Part shown: positions 17,208-26,349 of the stretch, piece by piece
Position numbering within the stretch: the stretch's first letter is position 1
How the letters are laid out: each line of letters opens with the position of its first letter
Source of the DNA: Vibrio splendidus
GTDB taxonomy: Bacteria > Pseudomonadota > Gammaproteobacteria > Enterobacterales > Vibrionaceae
Direction: 5' to 3'
Assembly (NCBI RefSeq): GCF_024347615.1
Contig: NZ_AP025508.1
Span: 2,480,001 to 2,544,000 of the forward strand
Length of the DNA stretch: 64,000 nt
The notes under the pieces: model-generated
Told to the model about the DNA's origin: nothing
Databases searched by the model: none
The model's input: the letters and a program-made list of their open reading frames with translations, nothing else
Position numbers and translations under genes: made by a program

Positions 17208-17275
17208 ACTTTTAACTGACCAAAAAACATAAACATTTAGAGATTATACTGCTATGATTATCTTTTTACTATTAA

Positions 17276-17957
17276 CAAGGTTATGATCATTGCACCACTT
17301 GGCGTATTTGGCCTAATGGCAGAAGCAGTCGGTACATTCGGTTTTGGCGCACTTATGGTCGTGTTCAAGCTGTTCATTGTCTACATTGCTGCGATTCTTA
17401 TCTTCGGCTTTGTGGCATACCCACTGATGATTCAAATCTTCACTAAGACTTCAGCTAAGAAGTTCCTAGTGGCAATGAAGAAACCTCAAGCGGTTGCACT
17501 ATCAACAGCCTCTTCAATGGCGACACTGCCAGTAACAATGGAAACGGTAGAGAAAGAACTTGGCGTTCGTAACTCTACGGCTTCATTCGTTCTGCCACTT
17601 GGTGCGACGATCAACATGTCTGGTAACGCAATTTACTACGGCCTAGTTGCTATCTTCTTCGCACAGCTGTTCAACATCGACCTGTCTATGGGCGCTTACA
17701 TTGCTATCATCGTAACGTCGACTCTAGGCGCAGTTGGTCAAGCAGGTGTTCCAGGTCCTTCTTTCCTAGTGGTTGCGGTTCTTCTAGCAGCTGGTATCCC
17801 TATTGAAGGTCTACCTCTGTTGTTCGCTCTAGACCGTATCTTCGACATGATCCGTACTGCTCTAAACATCACTGGTGATGCAGCATGTGCAGTCATCGTT
17901 GATTCTCTAATCGAAGACGAAGAACAAGAAGCTGAGCTACAAAAGCAACAAGCGTAA
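17276..17957 (+). pseudogene. C-terminal half of a dicarboxylate/amino acid:cation symporter, cut by the element
   Basis: The frame starts within the family motif MIIAPLGVFGLM, which lies near the middle of proteins of about 420 residues. It continues through the conserved NMSGNAIYYG and the GAVGQAGVPGPSF hairpin loop to the usual end (224 residues from the ATG at 17283). The first half of the gene, with its promoter and start, is missing. The adjoining sequence is the promoter side of the serine recombinase. The fragment has lost the first transmembrane half and should not transport. Excision of the element would be expected to rebuild the full gene. Confidence 0.9.
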
Positions 17958-18024
17958 AGACTAAACGCTAAGTTGATGGTTGATTATTGATTATTGATTG
18001 AATTGATACCGCTGACATAAACGA

Positions 18025-18058
18025 AAAAATCCGAGAGCTTCACAGCCCTCGGATTTTT
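18025..18058. terminator. Bidirectional intrinsic terminator
   Basis: AAAAATCCGAG and CTCGGATTTTT form an 11-bp stem with a 12-nt loop. It lies between the symporter remnant and the convergent binding-protein gene and can serve both. Confidence 0.88.
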
Positions 18059-18093
18059 GTTTTTGGTGTTCTAGTTTTTAGGCGTTAGACGAA

Positions 18094-18870
18094 TTACAAA
18101 TCAGCGCCATAAATATCAAACGTGAAGTACTTAGCAGCGATCTTGTCGTAAGTACCGTTCGCTCTGATCTCTTCAATCGCGGCATTGAATTGTTTCGCCA
18201 GTTTTGAATCCTGCTTTCTTAGTGCTAACGCCGTACCTTCGCCAATGTAGGCTTTGTCGGTTACTGCTTTACCTTTAAATTCAAAGCCCTCACCTTCTTT
18301 TTTATCTAAGAAAGCTAATGACAGTTGATCTGAGTTGCCGAAGGTTAGATCTAGACGACCGTTTTGCAGATCCAGATAAACTTCATCTTGGCCGGTATAA
18401 CGCTTAATGTTTGCCACATCGCCAAACTTGTCGGTTACGTAGCGATCGTGAATCGTACCTTGCTGAACACCGATGGTTTTACCTGCTAAGCCTGCCTCAT
18501 CGACGCTGAATTCCGCGCTTTTAGCAGCAACAAACACGGCTGGTGTTTGGTAGTACTTATCGGTGAACAAAATCTTACGCTTACGCTCTTCGGTAATACG
18601 CATTGAAGCCATGATCACATCTGACTTTCTTGCCAACAAACTTGGAATTAACGAGTCCCAACTTTGTGAAACCCAAGTACAATCGAGTTTGGCTTGCTCA
18701 CACAAGGCATCAGCTATCTCAATATCAAACCCGACAGGCACACCGTCACTGTTTTTATAGTTGAATGGCGGATACGTAAAGTCCGACGCCAAACGGATTT
18801 CTTTCGCCTGTACCGTTGTACCAAGTAAAGCGGCCGCACAAGCGAGTCCTAGTATTATCTTTTTCATCAT
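18094..18870 (-). CDS. Periplasmic amino-acid-binding protein (ABC transporter)
   Basis: The product is a family-3 extracellular solute-binding protein of about 258 residues with a signal peptide ending TVQA. Hallmarks are RLASDFTYPPFNY near the mature N terminus, GFDIEIADALC, and a ligand-site region GVQQGTIHDRY. It resembles the HisJ/ArgT/ArtJ group that binds basic or polar amino acids. The start is placed at 18870 because AGGA lies five bases before it; an ATG six bases earlier is too close to that site. The hisC-like gene ends just upstream (18878), so the two are co-transcribed. No permease or ATPase gene is adjacent, so it must work with a transporter encoded elsewhere. Confidence 0.88.
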   Translation of the reverse strand: MMKKIILGLACAAALLGTTVQAKEIRLASDFTYPPFNYKNSDGVPVGFDIEIADALCEQAKLDCTWVSQSWDSLIPSLLARKSDVIMASMRITEERKRKILFTDKYYQTPAVFVAAKSAEFSVDEAGLAGKTIGVQQGTIHDRYVTDKFGDVANIKRYTGQDEVYLDLQNGRLDLTFGNSDQLSLAFLDKKEGEGFEFKGKAVTDKAYIGEGTALALRKQDSKLAKQFNAAIEEIRANGTYDKIAAKYFTFDIYGADL

Positions 18871-18877
18871 TGCCATC

Positions 18878-20020
18878 CTAGATATGATCTTTATCGAGTT
18901 GAGATTGAGTTTCTTTATGTTGAGATTGTTGAATTTGTTTGCCTTGTTGATTCTTTTCTAATTCGGTTTGGTAACGTGTTAGTGACGTTATCACTTCTAA
19001 CATGCTCTCTTGGCTACCAATACTGATTCGAACACAGTTACGCAAAGCAGGTTCATGGTTTTGATTCCTTGTCACAATGCCATCCTTCGCCAATACACTG
19101 AACACTTGATGCCCAGGTTTTTGACGCAGCAAAATAAAGTTAGTCGATGAAGGGTAAACAGACTCGATGAAATCAAACTGCGTTAACTCACAAGCAAACC
19201 AATTACGTAGTTCGACCAGCTTTTGTGTGGCGTCTTGCATCACTGAGACTCGCTCATCAGACAATGCGTCTAACACGATTTTCGATGAGCAATCCGGCAT
19301 CGGATAAGGTGGAATCAGCTTCGCGACATACTGCATCACATTTTGACTCGCTAAGATAAAGCCACAACGAACCGCAGCCAGTCCAAACGCCTTAGACAAG
19401 GTGCGAATCACTACCAAATGCGGATAACGCTCAATAAGGCTCACCGCTGACGTTTGTGGTTCAAACTCGATATACGCTTCATCGACTACCACTAGAGATT
19501 TTCCAATCGTACCTTCCAGTACCTGAATCAAATCCGATTTGGGAATCACATTGCCCGTTGGGTTATTTGGTGAGCAAAGAAACACGATATTAGCCAACTT
19601 CGCTTTGTTCACGATATCAGCGACATCAAGACTGAAATCTTCCTGCAACGGAGAGTCCAAGGTATCGCTCGCCAATGCATCGGCGCAAAACTCATACATT
19701 GCATACGTTGGTGAACAAATAAGTATATTGTCACTCGCTGGCTTACAGAATGTTCTGATCAGCAAATCAATCGCTTCATCTGCACCACGAACGGCAACCG
19801 TTGCAGCATCAGTTCCGCAATACGCTTGATAAGCCTTAGCAATATCTTGCGGTAAAAAATCTGGGTATCTATTGTGGCTTGCTTCTCCTGGAAACAGCGA
19901 GCTTTCCAATTCATTGGCGTTTAGCCAGACTCGTCCATCACCACCAATTCTTCTTGCCGATTGGTAAGGTATTAATTTTTTTACAGCCTGAGGTACTAAA
20001 CTATCAATAAAAGATGTCAA
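18878..20020 (-). CDS. HisC-like PLP-dependent aminotransferase
   Basis: This 380-residue fold-type I aminotransferase has the order expected for histidinol-phosphate aminotransferases: NANE near residue 34, NPTGN at about 158, VVDEAYIEF at about 180, and RTLSKAFGLAAVRCG with the PLP lysine near residue 212. It lies outside a histidine operon and is paired with an amino-acid-binding protein, so it may be a catabolic or secondary HisC paralogue, for example acting on an aromatic or imidazole amino acid. The C terminus is a long Gln/Lys-rich extension. It is divergent from a LysR-type regulator that probably controls it. Confidence 0.82.
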   Translation of the reverse strand: MTSFIDSLVPQAVKKLIPYQSARRIGGDGRVWLNANELESSLFPGEASHNRYPDFLPQDIAKAYQAYCGTDAATVAVRGADEAIDLLIRTFCKPASDNILICSPTYAMYEFCADALASDTLDSPLQEDFSLDVADIVNKAKLANIVFLCSPNNPTGNVIPKSDLIQVLEGTIGKSLVVVDEAYIEFEPQTSAVSLIERYPHLVVIRTLSKAFGLAAVRCGFILASQNVMQYVAKLIPPYPMPDCSSKIVLDALSDERVSVMQDATQKLVELRNWFACELTQFDFIESVYPSSTNFILLRQKPGHQVFSVLAKDGIVTRNQNHEPALRNCVRISIGSQESMLEVITSLTRYQTELEKNQQGKQIQQSQHKETQSQLDKDHI

Positions 20021-20068
20021 GAAGCTATCCCTTTCACAAAATCACAATGTCTTCACCACTGCCTTCAT

Positions 20069-20101
20069 ATTCAAAAAATGTGACTTATACACATATTGAA
20101 T
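20069..20101. promoter_or_regulatory. Candidate LysR-type operator between hisC-like gene and regulator
   Basis: An imperfect dyad has outer arms ATTCAA/TTGAAT and inner arms ATGTG (20078-20082) / CACAT (20090-20094). It sits in the 181-base spacer between divergent genes, the standard place for a LysR-type binding site. Confidence 0.45.
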
Positions 20102-20201
20102 CACAAATGATGATTAAGTATTTACATTCAAACAGAACACTATTGATAAATGAATCGAAATAATCACATAATAGCCATGATAAAAAATCATAGGTAAAGA
20201 T

Positions 20202-21089
20202 ATGAATCGCACACTTCCTTCAACTAAAACCTTGCTCGCGTTCTTGTCGACGGCAAGGCATCTCAACTTTACGCGCGCGGCACATGAGCTCAATGTTACG
20301 CAAGGTGCAGTGAGTCGTCAGGTATTGTCGTTTGAAGAAAGTCTTGGCTGTGATCTCTTCTATCGACATGCTCGAGGATTGTCTTTAACGCCGAAAGGAG
20401 AAGAACTGGTTCCGCTGATACAAGGAACGATTCATCAACTGCAATCGGCTCTCAATCAAGTGGCAAGTTCTCCCTCTAAGATCAAGCTCAACGCCCCCAG
20501 CTGTATTACCTCTTGGCTGCTACCCAAGTTGATGTCTTTTCAGCAAGCCTACCCTGAAATTGATGTCGAGCTCACGTCGACCATCAAGCACGTTTTTGAA
20601 CCAAGCTTTGACCCGTTTGACGCCGTAATCACCTATGGAAAGAAGCCAAACCAACAATCGATTGTGAGCCAGTTATTGTTCAACGAGCAGCTGGCTCCGG
20701 TCTGCCAGGCGCAAAGCATTACGCAGGGCCATCTTGTAAGTAGCGCTTCTACTATCATCAAGCCACACAAGCTCGCTCAATACACTTGGCTACACGCCAA
20801 CAATGAGCAGAGTGATTGGCGACTTTGGTTAGAGCACATAGGAAGTCATGACCTTTCAAGTAAGAACAACCAACAATTCGCGACACTTGATCAAGCGATG
20901 AACGCAGCCATTCAAGGGTTTGGCATCGCCATAGGCGATATCACGCTGGCTAAGCAAGATATTGATTTGGGCAGGTTGGTGAAAGTGAGTGAAGGCAGTG
21001 TCTTTTCTGGAAATGGTTACTTCTTGCTGCAGCCTAAAAACCGCCAAAACCCTTCCCTGTCAACTTTAGTCGATTGGCTAGTCGGTTAG
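20202..21089 (+). CDS. LysR-family transcriptional regulator (GcvA-like)
   Basis: This 295-residue regulator has an N-terminal winged helix-turn-helix (LNFTRAAHELNVTQGAVSRQVLSFEESLG, about residues 19-50) and a C-terminal effector-binding domain. The sequence style is that of the GcvA/AmpR branch. It is transcribed away from the hisC-like/binding-protein pair, so by convention it should regulate that pair in response to a related amino acid. No other target is suggested by the context. Confidence 0.85.
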   Translation: MNRTLPSTKTLLAFLSTARHLNFTRAAHELNVTQGAVSRQVLSFEESLGCDLFYRHARGLSLTPKGEELVPLIQGTIHQLQSALNQVASSPSKIKLNAPSCITSWLLPKLMSFQQAYPEIDVELTSTIKHVFEPSFDPFDAVITYGKKPNQQSIVSQLLFNEQLAPVCQAQSITQGHLVSSASTIIKPHKLAQYTWLHANNEQSDWRLWLEHIGSHDLSSKNNQQFATLDQAMNAAIQGFGIAIGDITLAKQDIDLGRLVKVSEGSVFSGNGYFLLQPKNRQNPSLSTLVDWLVG

Positions 21090-21149
21090 AGGTTAGCGGC
21101 TATCAAATTGCCAATTGAGAAACATTAAAGCTTCAGTCGTTCGTCATAA

Positions 21150-21169
21150 TGAGAATTTTACCATTCTCA
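21150..21169. promoter_or_regulatory. Inverted repeat upstream of the sigma-54 promoter
   Basis: TGAGAAT and ATTCTCA form a perfect 7-bp dyad with a 6-nt spacer. It is about 130 bases upstream of the -24 element at 21295, a distance suitable for an enhancer-binding protein. It could also be a terminator-like stem after the LysR gene. Confidence 0.35.
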
Positions 21170-21235
21170 AAATAAAACTATTTTGCGCAAACTACGTATT
21201 GGTTTTTAGAGAATAGAACGTACATTCCTTTAACT

Positions 21236-21260
21236 AGTTGAAAAGAAAATTAATTCAACT
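21236..21260. promoter_or_regulatory. Inverted repeat, possible activator site
   Basis: AGTTGAA and TTCAACT are perfect 7-bp arms 11 bases apart, centred about 47 bases upstream of the -24 box. It is a candidate site for the activator of the sigma-54 promoter. Confidence 0.4.
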
Positions 21261-21294
21261 TTTTATCTCAGAAACTCTATTCCAACGGACAAAA

Positions 21295-21310
21295 TGGCAT
21301 TCGAATTGCT
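21295..21310 (+). promoter_or_regulatory. Sigma-54 (-24/-12) promoter
   Basis: TGGCAT-TCGAA-TTGCT matches the sigma-54 consensus TGGCAY-N5-TTGCW at every defined base with correct spacing. It lies 74 bases before the ATG of the 82-residue gene. Transcription would start near 21322. Confidence 0.7.
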
Positions 21311-21383
21311 TTGTCATAGATAACCCAACCAATATACAGCAGGTTGCAAAGATATAACTGCAGCTTGTCACGGAGGATAGGCT

Positions 21384-21632
21384 ATGACCTTACAAAGACA
21401 TACATACTACGGCTTAATTCACCATGGAATTAAAACCTTATTAATCGATAGAATTGGCCACTTCACTGAGCGTGAGTACCACGAGTACCTTGACCTAACG
21501 ACAGGTAAATCGACGTGTTTTGCGATGAGTGAGCAAGAGCTTGAAAACACCTTAGACAGTTTGAAGAGTGAGGGCTATCTTGAAGACATCAAGAAATTGA
21601 TCCCTCGCTACCAAACATCGTCCATGCGGTAA
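21384..21632 (+). CDS. Small conserved-looking protein behind a sigma-54 promoter
   Basis: This 82-residue soluble protein is rich in histidine and tyrosine at the N terminus and has an acidic helical C terminus. GGAGG precedes the ATG at good distance. I do not recognise a family. Its interest lies in its control: a near-perfect sigma-54 promoter and two perfect inverted repeats stand upstream, so expression should depend on RpoN and an enhancer-binding protein. It lies 109 bases before yciB but probably forms its own unit. Confidence 0.65.
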   Translation: MTLQRHTYYGLIHHGIKTLLIDRIGHFTEREYHEYLDLTTGKSTCFAMSEQELENTLDSLKSEGYLEDIKKLIPRYQTSSMR

Positions 21633-21741
21633 CAGGAGTTCCACACCATTAGTTTTGCAGCCAATTGTCTCGGGCTATTTAGCATCGAGGCAATTTTGGT
21701 TAGACTGTCTGCAACTCAACTAACTGGATACTCAGTGCCAC

Positions 21742-22344
21742 ATGAAGCAAATCCTTGATTTCATTCCTCTCATTATATTCTTTGCGCTGTATAAGATGTA
21801 CGACATCTACACCGCTACAGGCGCATTGATTGTTGCTTCCGCAGTACAAATCGTTTTGACGTATATTATCTACAAGAAAGTAGAGAAAATGCAGATCATC
21901 ACATTCTTGATGGTTGCCGTATTTGGCGGCATGACCATCTTTTTGCATGATGACAACTTCATAAAATGGAAAGTAACCATCGTTTATGCGCTGTTTGCGA
22001 TCGGCCTGACTGTCAGTCACCTAATGGGCAAATCAGCGATTAAAGGCATGCTAGGTAAAGAGATCTCTCTTCCTGAAGCGGTATGGGGCAAGATCAACTG
22101 GGCTTGGACTCTGTTCTTCACATTGTGTGCGATCCTCAATGTTTACGTTGCTTTCAACCTACCATTGGATGTGTGGGTCAACTTTAAAGTATTTGGCTTA
22201 CTGATCGCTACTTTTGCATTTACCTTGCTAACGGGTGTTTATATCTATAAGCATTTACCAAAAGACCAGCTTCAGTCAAAAGAGCAAGCTCCAGAAAACG
22301 ATAAGCAACAAGAGCTCTCAGATAAAAATACCGACGAGAAATAA
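21742..22344 (+). CDS. yciB: YciB inner-membrane protein (septation protein A family)
   Basis: The 200-residue protein has about five to six transmembrane helices and starts with the typical [22 protein letters not shown]. It also carries the conserved [18 protein letters not shown] and [12 protein letters not shown] segments. The family (IspZ/YciB) helps keep the cell envelope intact and interacts with elongation and division proteins in E. coli. The C-terminal tail of about 30 residues is charged and variable. A strong hairpin follows the stop. Its place before yciA and yciI is the usual enterobacterial and Vibrio order. Confidence 0.93.
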   Translation: MKQILDFIPLIIFFALYKMYDIYTATGALIVASAVQIVLTYIIYKKVEKMQIITFLMVAVFGGMTIFLHDDNFIKWKVTIVYALFAIGLTVSHLMGKSAIKGMLGKEISLPEAVWGKINWAWTLFFTLCAILNVYVAFNLPLDVWVNFKVFGLLIATFAFTLLTGVYIYKHLPKDQLQSKEQAPENDKQQELSDKNTDEK

Positions 22345-22403
22345 CCCTTAGGGATGAGTCCGCATCCCCTTTTTGATACAATTATTATCAATATGCGATT
22401 TAA

Positions 22404-22438
22404 CAGTGGCCAATGATACTCGTGATCATTGGCCACTG
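22404..22438 (+). terminator. Long-stem hairpin after yciB
   Basis: CAGTGGCCAATGAT (22404-22417) and ATCATTGGCCACTG (22425-22438) are perfect 14-bp arms with a 7-nt loop. The following GTTGTTTGTGTT is only moderately T-rich. It is probably a terminator, with mRNA stabilisation as the alternative. Confidence 0.7.
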
Positions 22439-22537
22439 GTTGTTTGTGTTCGGTGAATGCGTTAAAAACGACCACCGCGAGTCCCGCAAACACATCTATT
22501 TTAATTTAAAACAATCAATACCATTAAGAGTACAACA

Positions 22538-22936
22538 ATGACTATTCAATCAACTTTGAACCCGATTGGTTCTTTACTTCTTCGCACCTTGGCGATGCCT
22601 TCTGATACCAATGCAGCAGGCCAGATTTTCGGTGGTTGGATAATGTCTCAACTGGATCTGGCTGGCGGAATATTGGCTAAAGAGATCTCAAACGGAAAAA
22701 TAGTCACCGTGTCAGTATCAAGCATCGAATTCAAACAGCCAGTATCGGTTGGCGATGTAGTCTGTGTTTATGGCGACTGCACCAAGATTGGCCGCAGCTC
22801 GATGAATATCGACCTAGAGGTATGGGTTAAGCCGGTACTTGATCACGGCATCGGCGATCGTTACAAGGTATGTGGCGCGACATTCAACTACGTTGCTGTA
22901 GACGAAAGCGGTAAACCTCGCCCAATCAACAAATAG
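22538..22936 (+). CDS. yciA: Acyl-CoA thioesterase YciA
   Basis: This 132-residue hotdog-fold protein has the YciA/BACH signature: LRTLAMPSDTNAAGQIFGGWIMSQLDLAG near the N terminus, with the catalytic Asp in the SDTN segment, and VSSIEFKQPVSVGD in the middle. The family hydrolyses a broad range of acyl-CoA esters in the cytoplasm. Full family length, single domain. The gene lies between yciB and yciI and is followed by its own hairpin. Confidence 0.95.
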   Translation: MTIQSTLNPIGSLLLRTLAMPSDTNAAGQIFGGWIMSQLDLAGGILAKEISNGKIVTVSVSSIEFKQPVSVGDVVCVYGDCTKIGRSSMNIDLEVWVKPVLDHGIGDRYKVCGATFNYVAVDESGKPRPINK

Positions 22937-22961
22937 TCCTTCGACGACCTTATCTCTCTAA

Positions 22962-23001
22962 AAGGTCTTTAGTCATTTCGATTAAAAATGCTAAAGACCT
23001 T
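22962..23001 (+). terminator. Hairpin after yciA
   Basis: AAGGTCTTTAG and CTAAAGACCTT form 11-bp arms with an 18-nt loop, 25 bases after the yciA stop. The T-tract is weak. Confidence 0.55.
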
Positions 23002-23129
23002 CTCACTCTGCCGCACCATTTCACAATTTCTTATCATTAGCTCTTCCAATACCCATTAGTTCGCGTAAATTAGCCAGATAAATAATTTAATCGCTCTAAT
23101 TCAGTGAAGTAACATAAGGATATCTCAAC

Positions 23130-23426
23130 ATGTGGTACGTGATTTTTTCTCAAGACGTCGAAAACTCATTAGAAAAACGCCTAAGTGTTCGCCCACAACA
23201 TCTAGAACGCCTACAAACACTTCACGATGAAGGTCGACTTCTAACAGCAGGCCCAATGCCAGCTATCGATTCAGATAACCCTGGTGAAGCGGGTTTCACA
23301 GGTTCTACTGTAATTGCTGAGTTCAATTCTTTAGAAGACGCACAAGCATGGGCTGACGCAGACCCGTACATTGATGCTGGTGTCTACCAAAATGTCATCG
23401 TAAAACCATTCAAGAAAGTATTTTAA
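23130..23426 (+). CDS. yciI: YciI-family protein
   Basis: This 98-residue protein of the YciI family (dimeric ferredoxin-like fold) shows MWYVIFSQD at the start, [11 protein letters not shown] with the conserved histidine, AGPMPAID, and [16 protein letters not shown]. The biochemical role of the family is poorly defined. The related chlorodienelactone-hydrolase-type members suggest an enzyme with a His-Asp pair. The stop codon is one base before the GTG start of the lipoprotein gene, so the two are one operon with translational coupling. Confidence 0.93.
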   Translation: MWYVIFSQDVENSLEKRLSVRPQHLERLQTLHDEGRLLTAGPMPAIDSDNPGEAGFTGSTVIAEFNSLEDAQAWADADPYIDAGVYQNVIVKPFKKVF

Positions 23427-23427
23427 C

Positions 23428-23823
23428 GTGAAAAAATGGATTATTGGCTCACTGGCTTTAGCTCTGCTTACAGGCTGTGCTTCAAGTGAGCAAGACCAAC
23501 AAAGACAGCTTGAAATGATGGCACAACACCGTGCTGGCGTTTTATCTGCTGGCCTGCCGATTGAGTATGGCCCACTTTCAGTTATGCGTGTATTGGCAAA
23601 AAACACCGTTATCGAGATCATGATGATCTACAACCAAGACGCTAAAGGTGCTAAGCCTTTGAACCAAGTTGTAGACATGAGTGTGAATAGCTACTGCACT
23701 AACTCTGAAGTCAGAGCAAACCTCGATATGGGTTTGGCTTACAACATCAAGATTCGCAACACTCGCGGACAACTGATCGTTGAGAAGCTGATCAGTAAAG
23801 ATACGTGTCAAAGTAGCAGCTAG
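23428..23823 (+). CDS. aspS: Type II secretion pilotin lipoprotein (AspS/GspS-beta type)
   Basis: This 131-residue lipoprotein has a lipobox (LLTGC, Cys17) and two further cysteines near residues 90 and 127 that could pair. In V. cholerae the pilotin AspS (VC1703) lies next to metE (VC1704), and here the gene directly precedes a convergent metE, so the assignment rests on synteny as well as size and lipoprotein character. Pilotins carry the secretin GspD to the outer membrane. It starts with GTG one base after yciI, far from the main gsp operon. If the assignment is right, it would serve the type II system that also exports proteins such as the GlyGly-CTERM protease in this window. Confidence 0.75.
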   Translation: MKKWIIGSLALALLTGCASSEQDQQRQLEMMAQHRAGVLSAGLPIEYGPLSVMRVLAKNTVIEIMMIYNQDAKGAKPLNQVVDMSVNSYCTNSEVRANLDMGLAYNIKIRNTRGQLIVEKLISKDTCQSSS

Positions 23824-23858
23824 TTTCTAGCTCGAGATTCGAACAAGTATAAAACCAG

Positions 23859-23882
23859 AAGGCCTCGCAAATGCGAGGCCTT
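23859..23882. terminator. Bidirectional terminator between aspS and metE
   Basis: AAGGCCTCGC and GCGAGGCCTT form a 10-bp stem with a 4-nt loop between convergent genes. Confidence 0.88.
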
Positions 23883-23931
23883 TGTTGTGGTTCATCGTGG
23901 ATTAACGGATCAATCAAAATCTTAGACTGAA

Positions 23932-26280
23932 TTATGCCTCAGCTGATTCCCACTCTTTACGCAGTGTCTTAGTCGCCGACACAAGGTTTGTCAGTGCGGC
24001 TTCTGTTTCTGCCCAGTTACGCGTCTTCAATCCACAATCTGGGTTCGCCCACAAACGTTCTGCTGGGATTCTTTCTGCCGCTTTCTTAAGTAAATCCACA
24101 ATCCACTCCTCTGAAGGAATGTTTGGCGAGTGAATGTCATAAACACCCGGTCCAATCGCATTCGGGTAGTTAAACTCTTCAAACGCTTTCAGTAGCTCCA
24201 TGTTCGAGCGAGAAGTCTCAATGGTAATCACATCGGCATCTAGCGCGGCTACTGAATCAATGATCTCGTTGAACTCGCTGTAACACATATGGGTATGGAT
24301 CTGAGTTTCTGGTTTAGCACTCGCCGCTGAGATCTTAAAGGCATCGACCGCCCACTCTAGGTATTCTGCGTGGTCGCGCTTTTTCAGTGGTAAACCTTCG
24401 CGAATAGCAGGCTCATCAATTTGAATAATGTTAATGCCTGCGTCTTGTAAATCAGACACTTCATCTCGCAGAGCAAACGCCAGTTGATTGGTGATTTCTT
24501 TGCGTGAGATGTCTTCACGTGGGAATGTCCAACATAGAATAGTGACGGGTCCTGTCAGCATGCCTTTCATCTGCTTTGAAGTCAGAGATTGAGCATAGGT
24601 CGACCATTCTACCGTCATTGGTTTTTCACGCTCGATATCCGCGACCACAATCGCTGGCTTCACGCAGCGAGAGCCATAGCTTTGTACCCAACCAAACTTG
24701 GTGGTTTGGAAGCCGGCTAGGTTTTCTGCAAAGTATTCCACCATGTCATTACGCTCGGCTTCACCATGCACAAGCACATCCAAATCAAGTGCTTCTTGAC
24801 GTTTGACCGCATCCGCGATGTGACCTTTTAGTGCGGTGGTGTATTCCGCTTCACTCAATTGACCAGTGCGGTAGGCGCTACGTTGAACGCGAATCTCACC
24901 GGTTTGTGGGAAAGAGCCAATCGTTGTTGTTGGTAACAACGGTAAGCCGAGAACTTCAGACTGATGCGCCGCTCGTTCAGCATAAGGTGCACTTCGCTCA
25001 GCTAACGCTTTAGTGATGGTATTGAGGCGAGCTTGTACCTGAGGTTTGTTTACATGAGTCGCGCTCTTACGAGCAACGATAGGTTGGCTGTACGTCTCAC
25101 ACGCTAAAATGGCATTATGATCGCCATCTAACGCGGCCCCCAATAAGCTCACCTCCGTGACTTTCTGTTTCGCGAAGGCAAACCAACTCTTCACTTCTTC
25201 GCTGAGCGAGTCTTCTAACTCCAAATCCACCGGGCTGTGCAGCAGTGAACTTGAACTTGCCACCCACAGTTTGTCTCCTAACTTCTCTTTCACTGGCTGT
25301 AGCAGCTCTAGCTGCGTGGCCAAATCAGCACGCCATACATTGCGACCGTTAATCGCCCCTGCAGAAAGCACCCAATCTTCCGGTAACTTGCTTACCACTT
25401 CATTAAGTTGCTGCGGTGCTGCAGCCAAGTCGATGTGTAAACCGTTGACGGGAAGTTCTACGATTTTATCTAACGTGTCAGTCACCGAATCAAAGTAAGT
25501 GGTAAGCAGCAGTTTTACATCGCCTTGAATCACTTGATAAGCCAACTTGAATGAATCAGCCCACTTAGTCTCAAGTTCCAGAGATAGAATGGGCTCATCG
25601 ATTTGCACCCACTCAACGCCCAACTTGGCGAGTTTTGCCAAAATCGCTTGGTAAGCAGTAAGCAAACGTGGAAGCAAGGTTAAGCGGTCAAAGCCCTCTT
25701 CCACTTCTTTGCCTAAGTACAGATATGACAGTGGGCCGAGAAGTACAGGCTTAACTTTGTGTCCTGCTTTTATCGCTTCATTCACTTCATCGAACAGTTG
25801 TGGCCAGCTCACCTCAAACGAATCGTCTTTGCTGAATTCAGGAACAATGTAGTGGTAATTGGTGTTGAACCATTTCGTCATGTCGGAAGCAGCCGAACTG
25901 TCTTTAGTGCCATCATTAGACGTATGCGTACCACCGCAGCAAGTAGACTGAACTTGAGACTGACCGCGACCTACACGGAACAAGGTATCCAGATCTGGGA
26001 AGACTTTTTCATCTTCTGATCCACCAGCATGACGTTTTGGCACATGACCTAGAAGTAGAGTCGTTGTTAGAACATGATCGTACCATGCGAAGTCACCCGC
26101 AGTTGCAAAGCTTAGATTCGCGTCAGCTTGTACATTCCAGTTACGATTTCTTAATTCGCTGCCGAGTTGCTTGAGCTCAGATTGATCGATTTCACCGCGC
26201 CAGTATTTCTCGAGCGTGAATTTGAGTTCTCTTTTTTCGCCGATACGTGGGTAGCCAAGAATATGCGTTGTTGTTGTCAT
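23932..26280 (-). CDS. metE: Cobalamin-independent methionine synthase MetE
   Basis: This 782-residue enzyme transfers a methyl group from 5-methyltetrahydropteroyl-triglutamate to homocysteine, the last step of methionine synthesis. The N-terminal half opens with [16 protein letters not shown]. The C-terminal catalytic barrel contains [10 protein letters not shown], the zinc-site HTHMCYSEF and DCGLKTRNW. It is about 30 residues longer than E. coli MetE. Much of the excess is an insert after RVGRGQS (near residues 110-130) containing the unusual TCCGGTH. It is divergent from metR, its known activator, and the spacer also has MetJ-like boxes. Confidence 0.98.
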   Translation of the reverse strand: MTTTTHILGYPRIGEKRELKFTLEKYWRGEIDQSELKQLGSELRNRNWNVQADANLSFATAGDFAWYDHVLTTTLLLGHVPKRHAGGSEDEKVFPDLDTLFRVGRGQSQVQSTCCGGTHTSNDGTKDSSAASDMTKWFNTNYHYIVPEFSKDDSFEVSWPQLFDEVNEAIKAGHKVKPVLLGPLSYLYLGKEVEEGFDRLTLLPRLLTAYQAILAKLAKLGVEWVQIDEPILSLELETKWADSFKLAYQVIQGDVKLLLTTYFDSVTDTLDKIVELPVNGLHIDLAAAPQQLNEVVSKLPEDWVLSAGAINGRNVWRADLATQLELLQPVKEKLGDKLWVASSSSLLHSPVDLELEDSLSEEVKSWFAFAKQKVTEVSLLGAALDGDHNAILACETYSQPIVARKSATHVNKPQVQARLNTITKALAERSAPYAERAAHQSEVLGLPLLPTTTIGSFPQTGEIRVQRSAYRTGQLSEAEYTTALKGHIADAVKRQEALDLDVLVHGEAERNDMVEYFAENLAGFQTTKFGWVQSYGSRCVKPAIVVADIEREKPMTVEWSTYAQSLTSKQMKGMLTGPVTILCWTFPREDISRKEITNQLAFALRDEVSDLQDAGINIIQIDEPAIREGLPLKKRDHAEYLEWAVDAFKISAASAKPETQIHTHMCYSEFNEIIDSVAALDADVITIETSRSNMELLKAFEEFNYPNAIGPGVYDIHSPNIPSEEWIVDLLKKAAERIPAERLWANPDCGLKTRNWAETEAALTNLVSATKTLRKEWESAEA

Positions 26281-26349
26281 GAGTCTGTTCCTTATTCGAT
26301 AATTTTAATTTCCGGTCAGACTGCCTTTGATGATTTCACTTTCCCACAA

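Larger units (their letters stand above)
1..17275. mobile_element. Right part of an integrated mobile element (serine-recombinase type), left end outside window
   Basis: The stretch ends at a large serine recombinase gene whose start faces a 5'-truncated symporter gene, the usual layout when such a recombinase integrates inside a gene. Within it are a candidate relaxase, an ArdC-like antirestriction protein and many short genes of unknown function. The region looks more AT-rich than the chromosome to its right, judged by eye and not computed. The right junction lies between the recombinase start (17207) and the symporter codons (from about 17275). The exact core cannot be read because the other attachment site is not in the window. 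The class (integrative mobilizable element, ICE or genomic island) is undecided: no type IV secretion gene is visible here. Confidence 0.8.

Noticed and set aside
1..17275. Prophage
   Set aside because: No capsid, tail, terminase or lysis gene is visible; a candidate relaxase and an ArdC-like gene point to a conjugation-related element.
22404..22438. A tRNA-like or RNA-gene fold in the 14-bp hairpin
   Set aside because: It is a single long stem with no cloverleaf; a terminator after yciB explains it.
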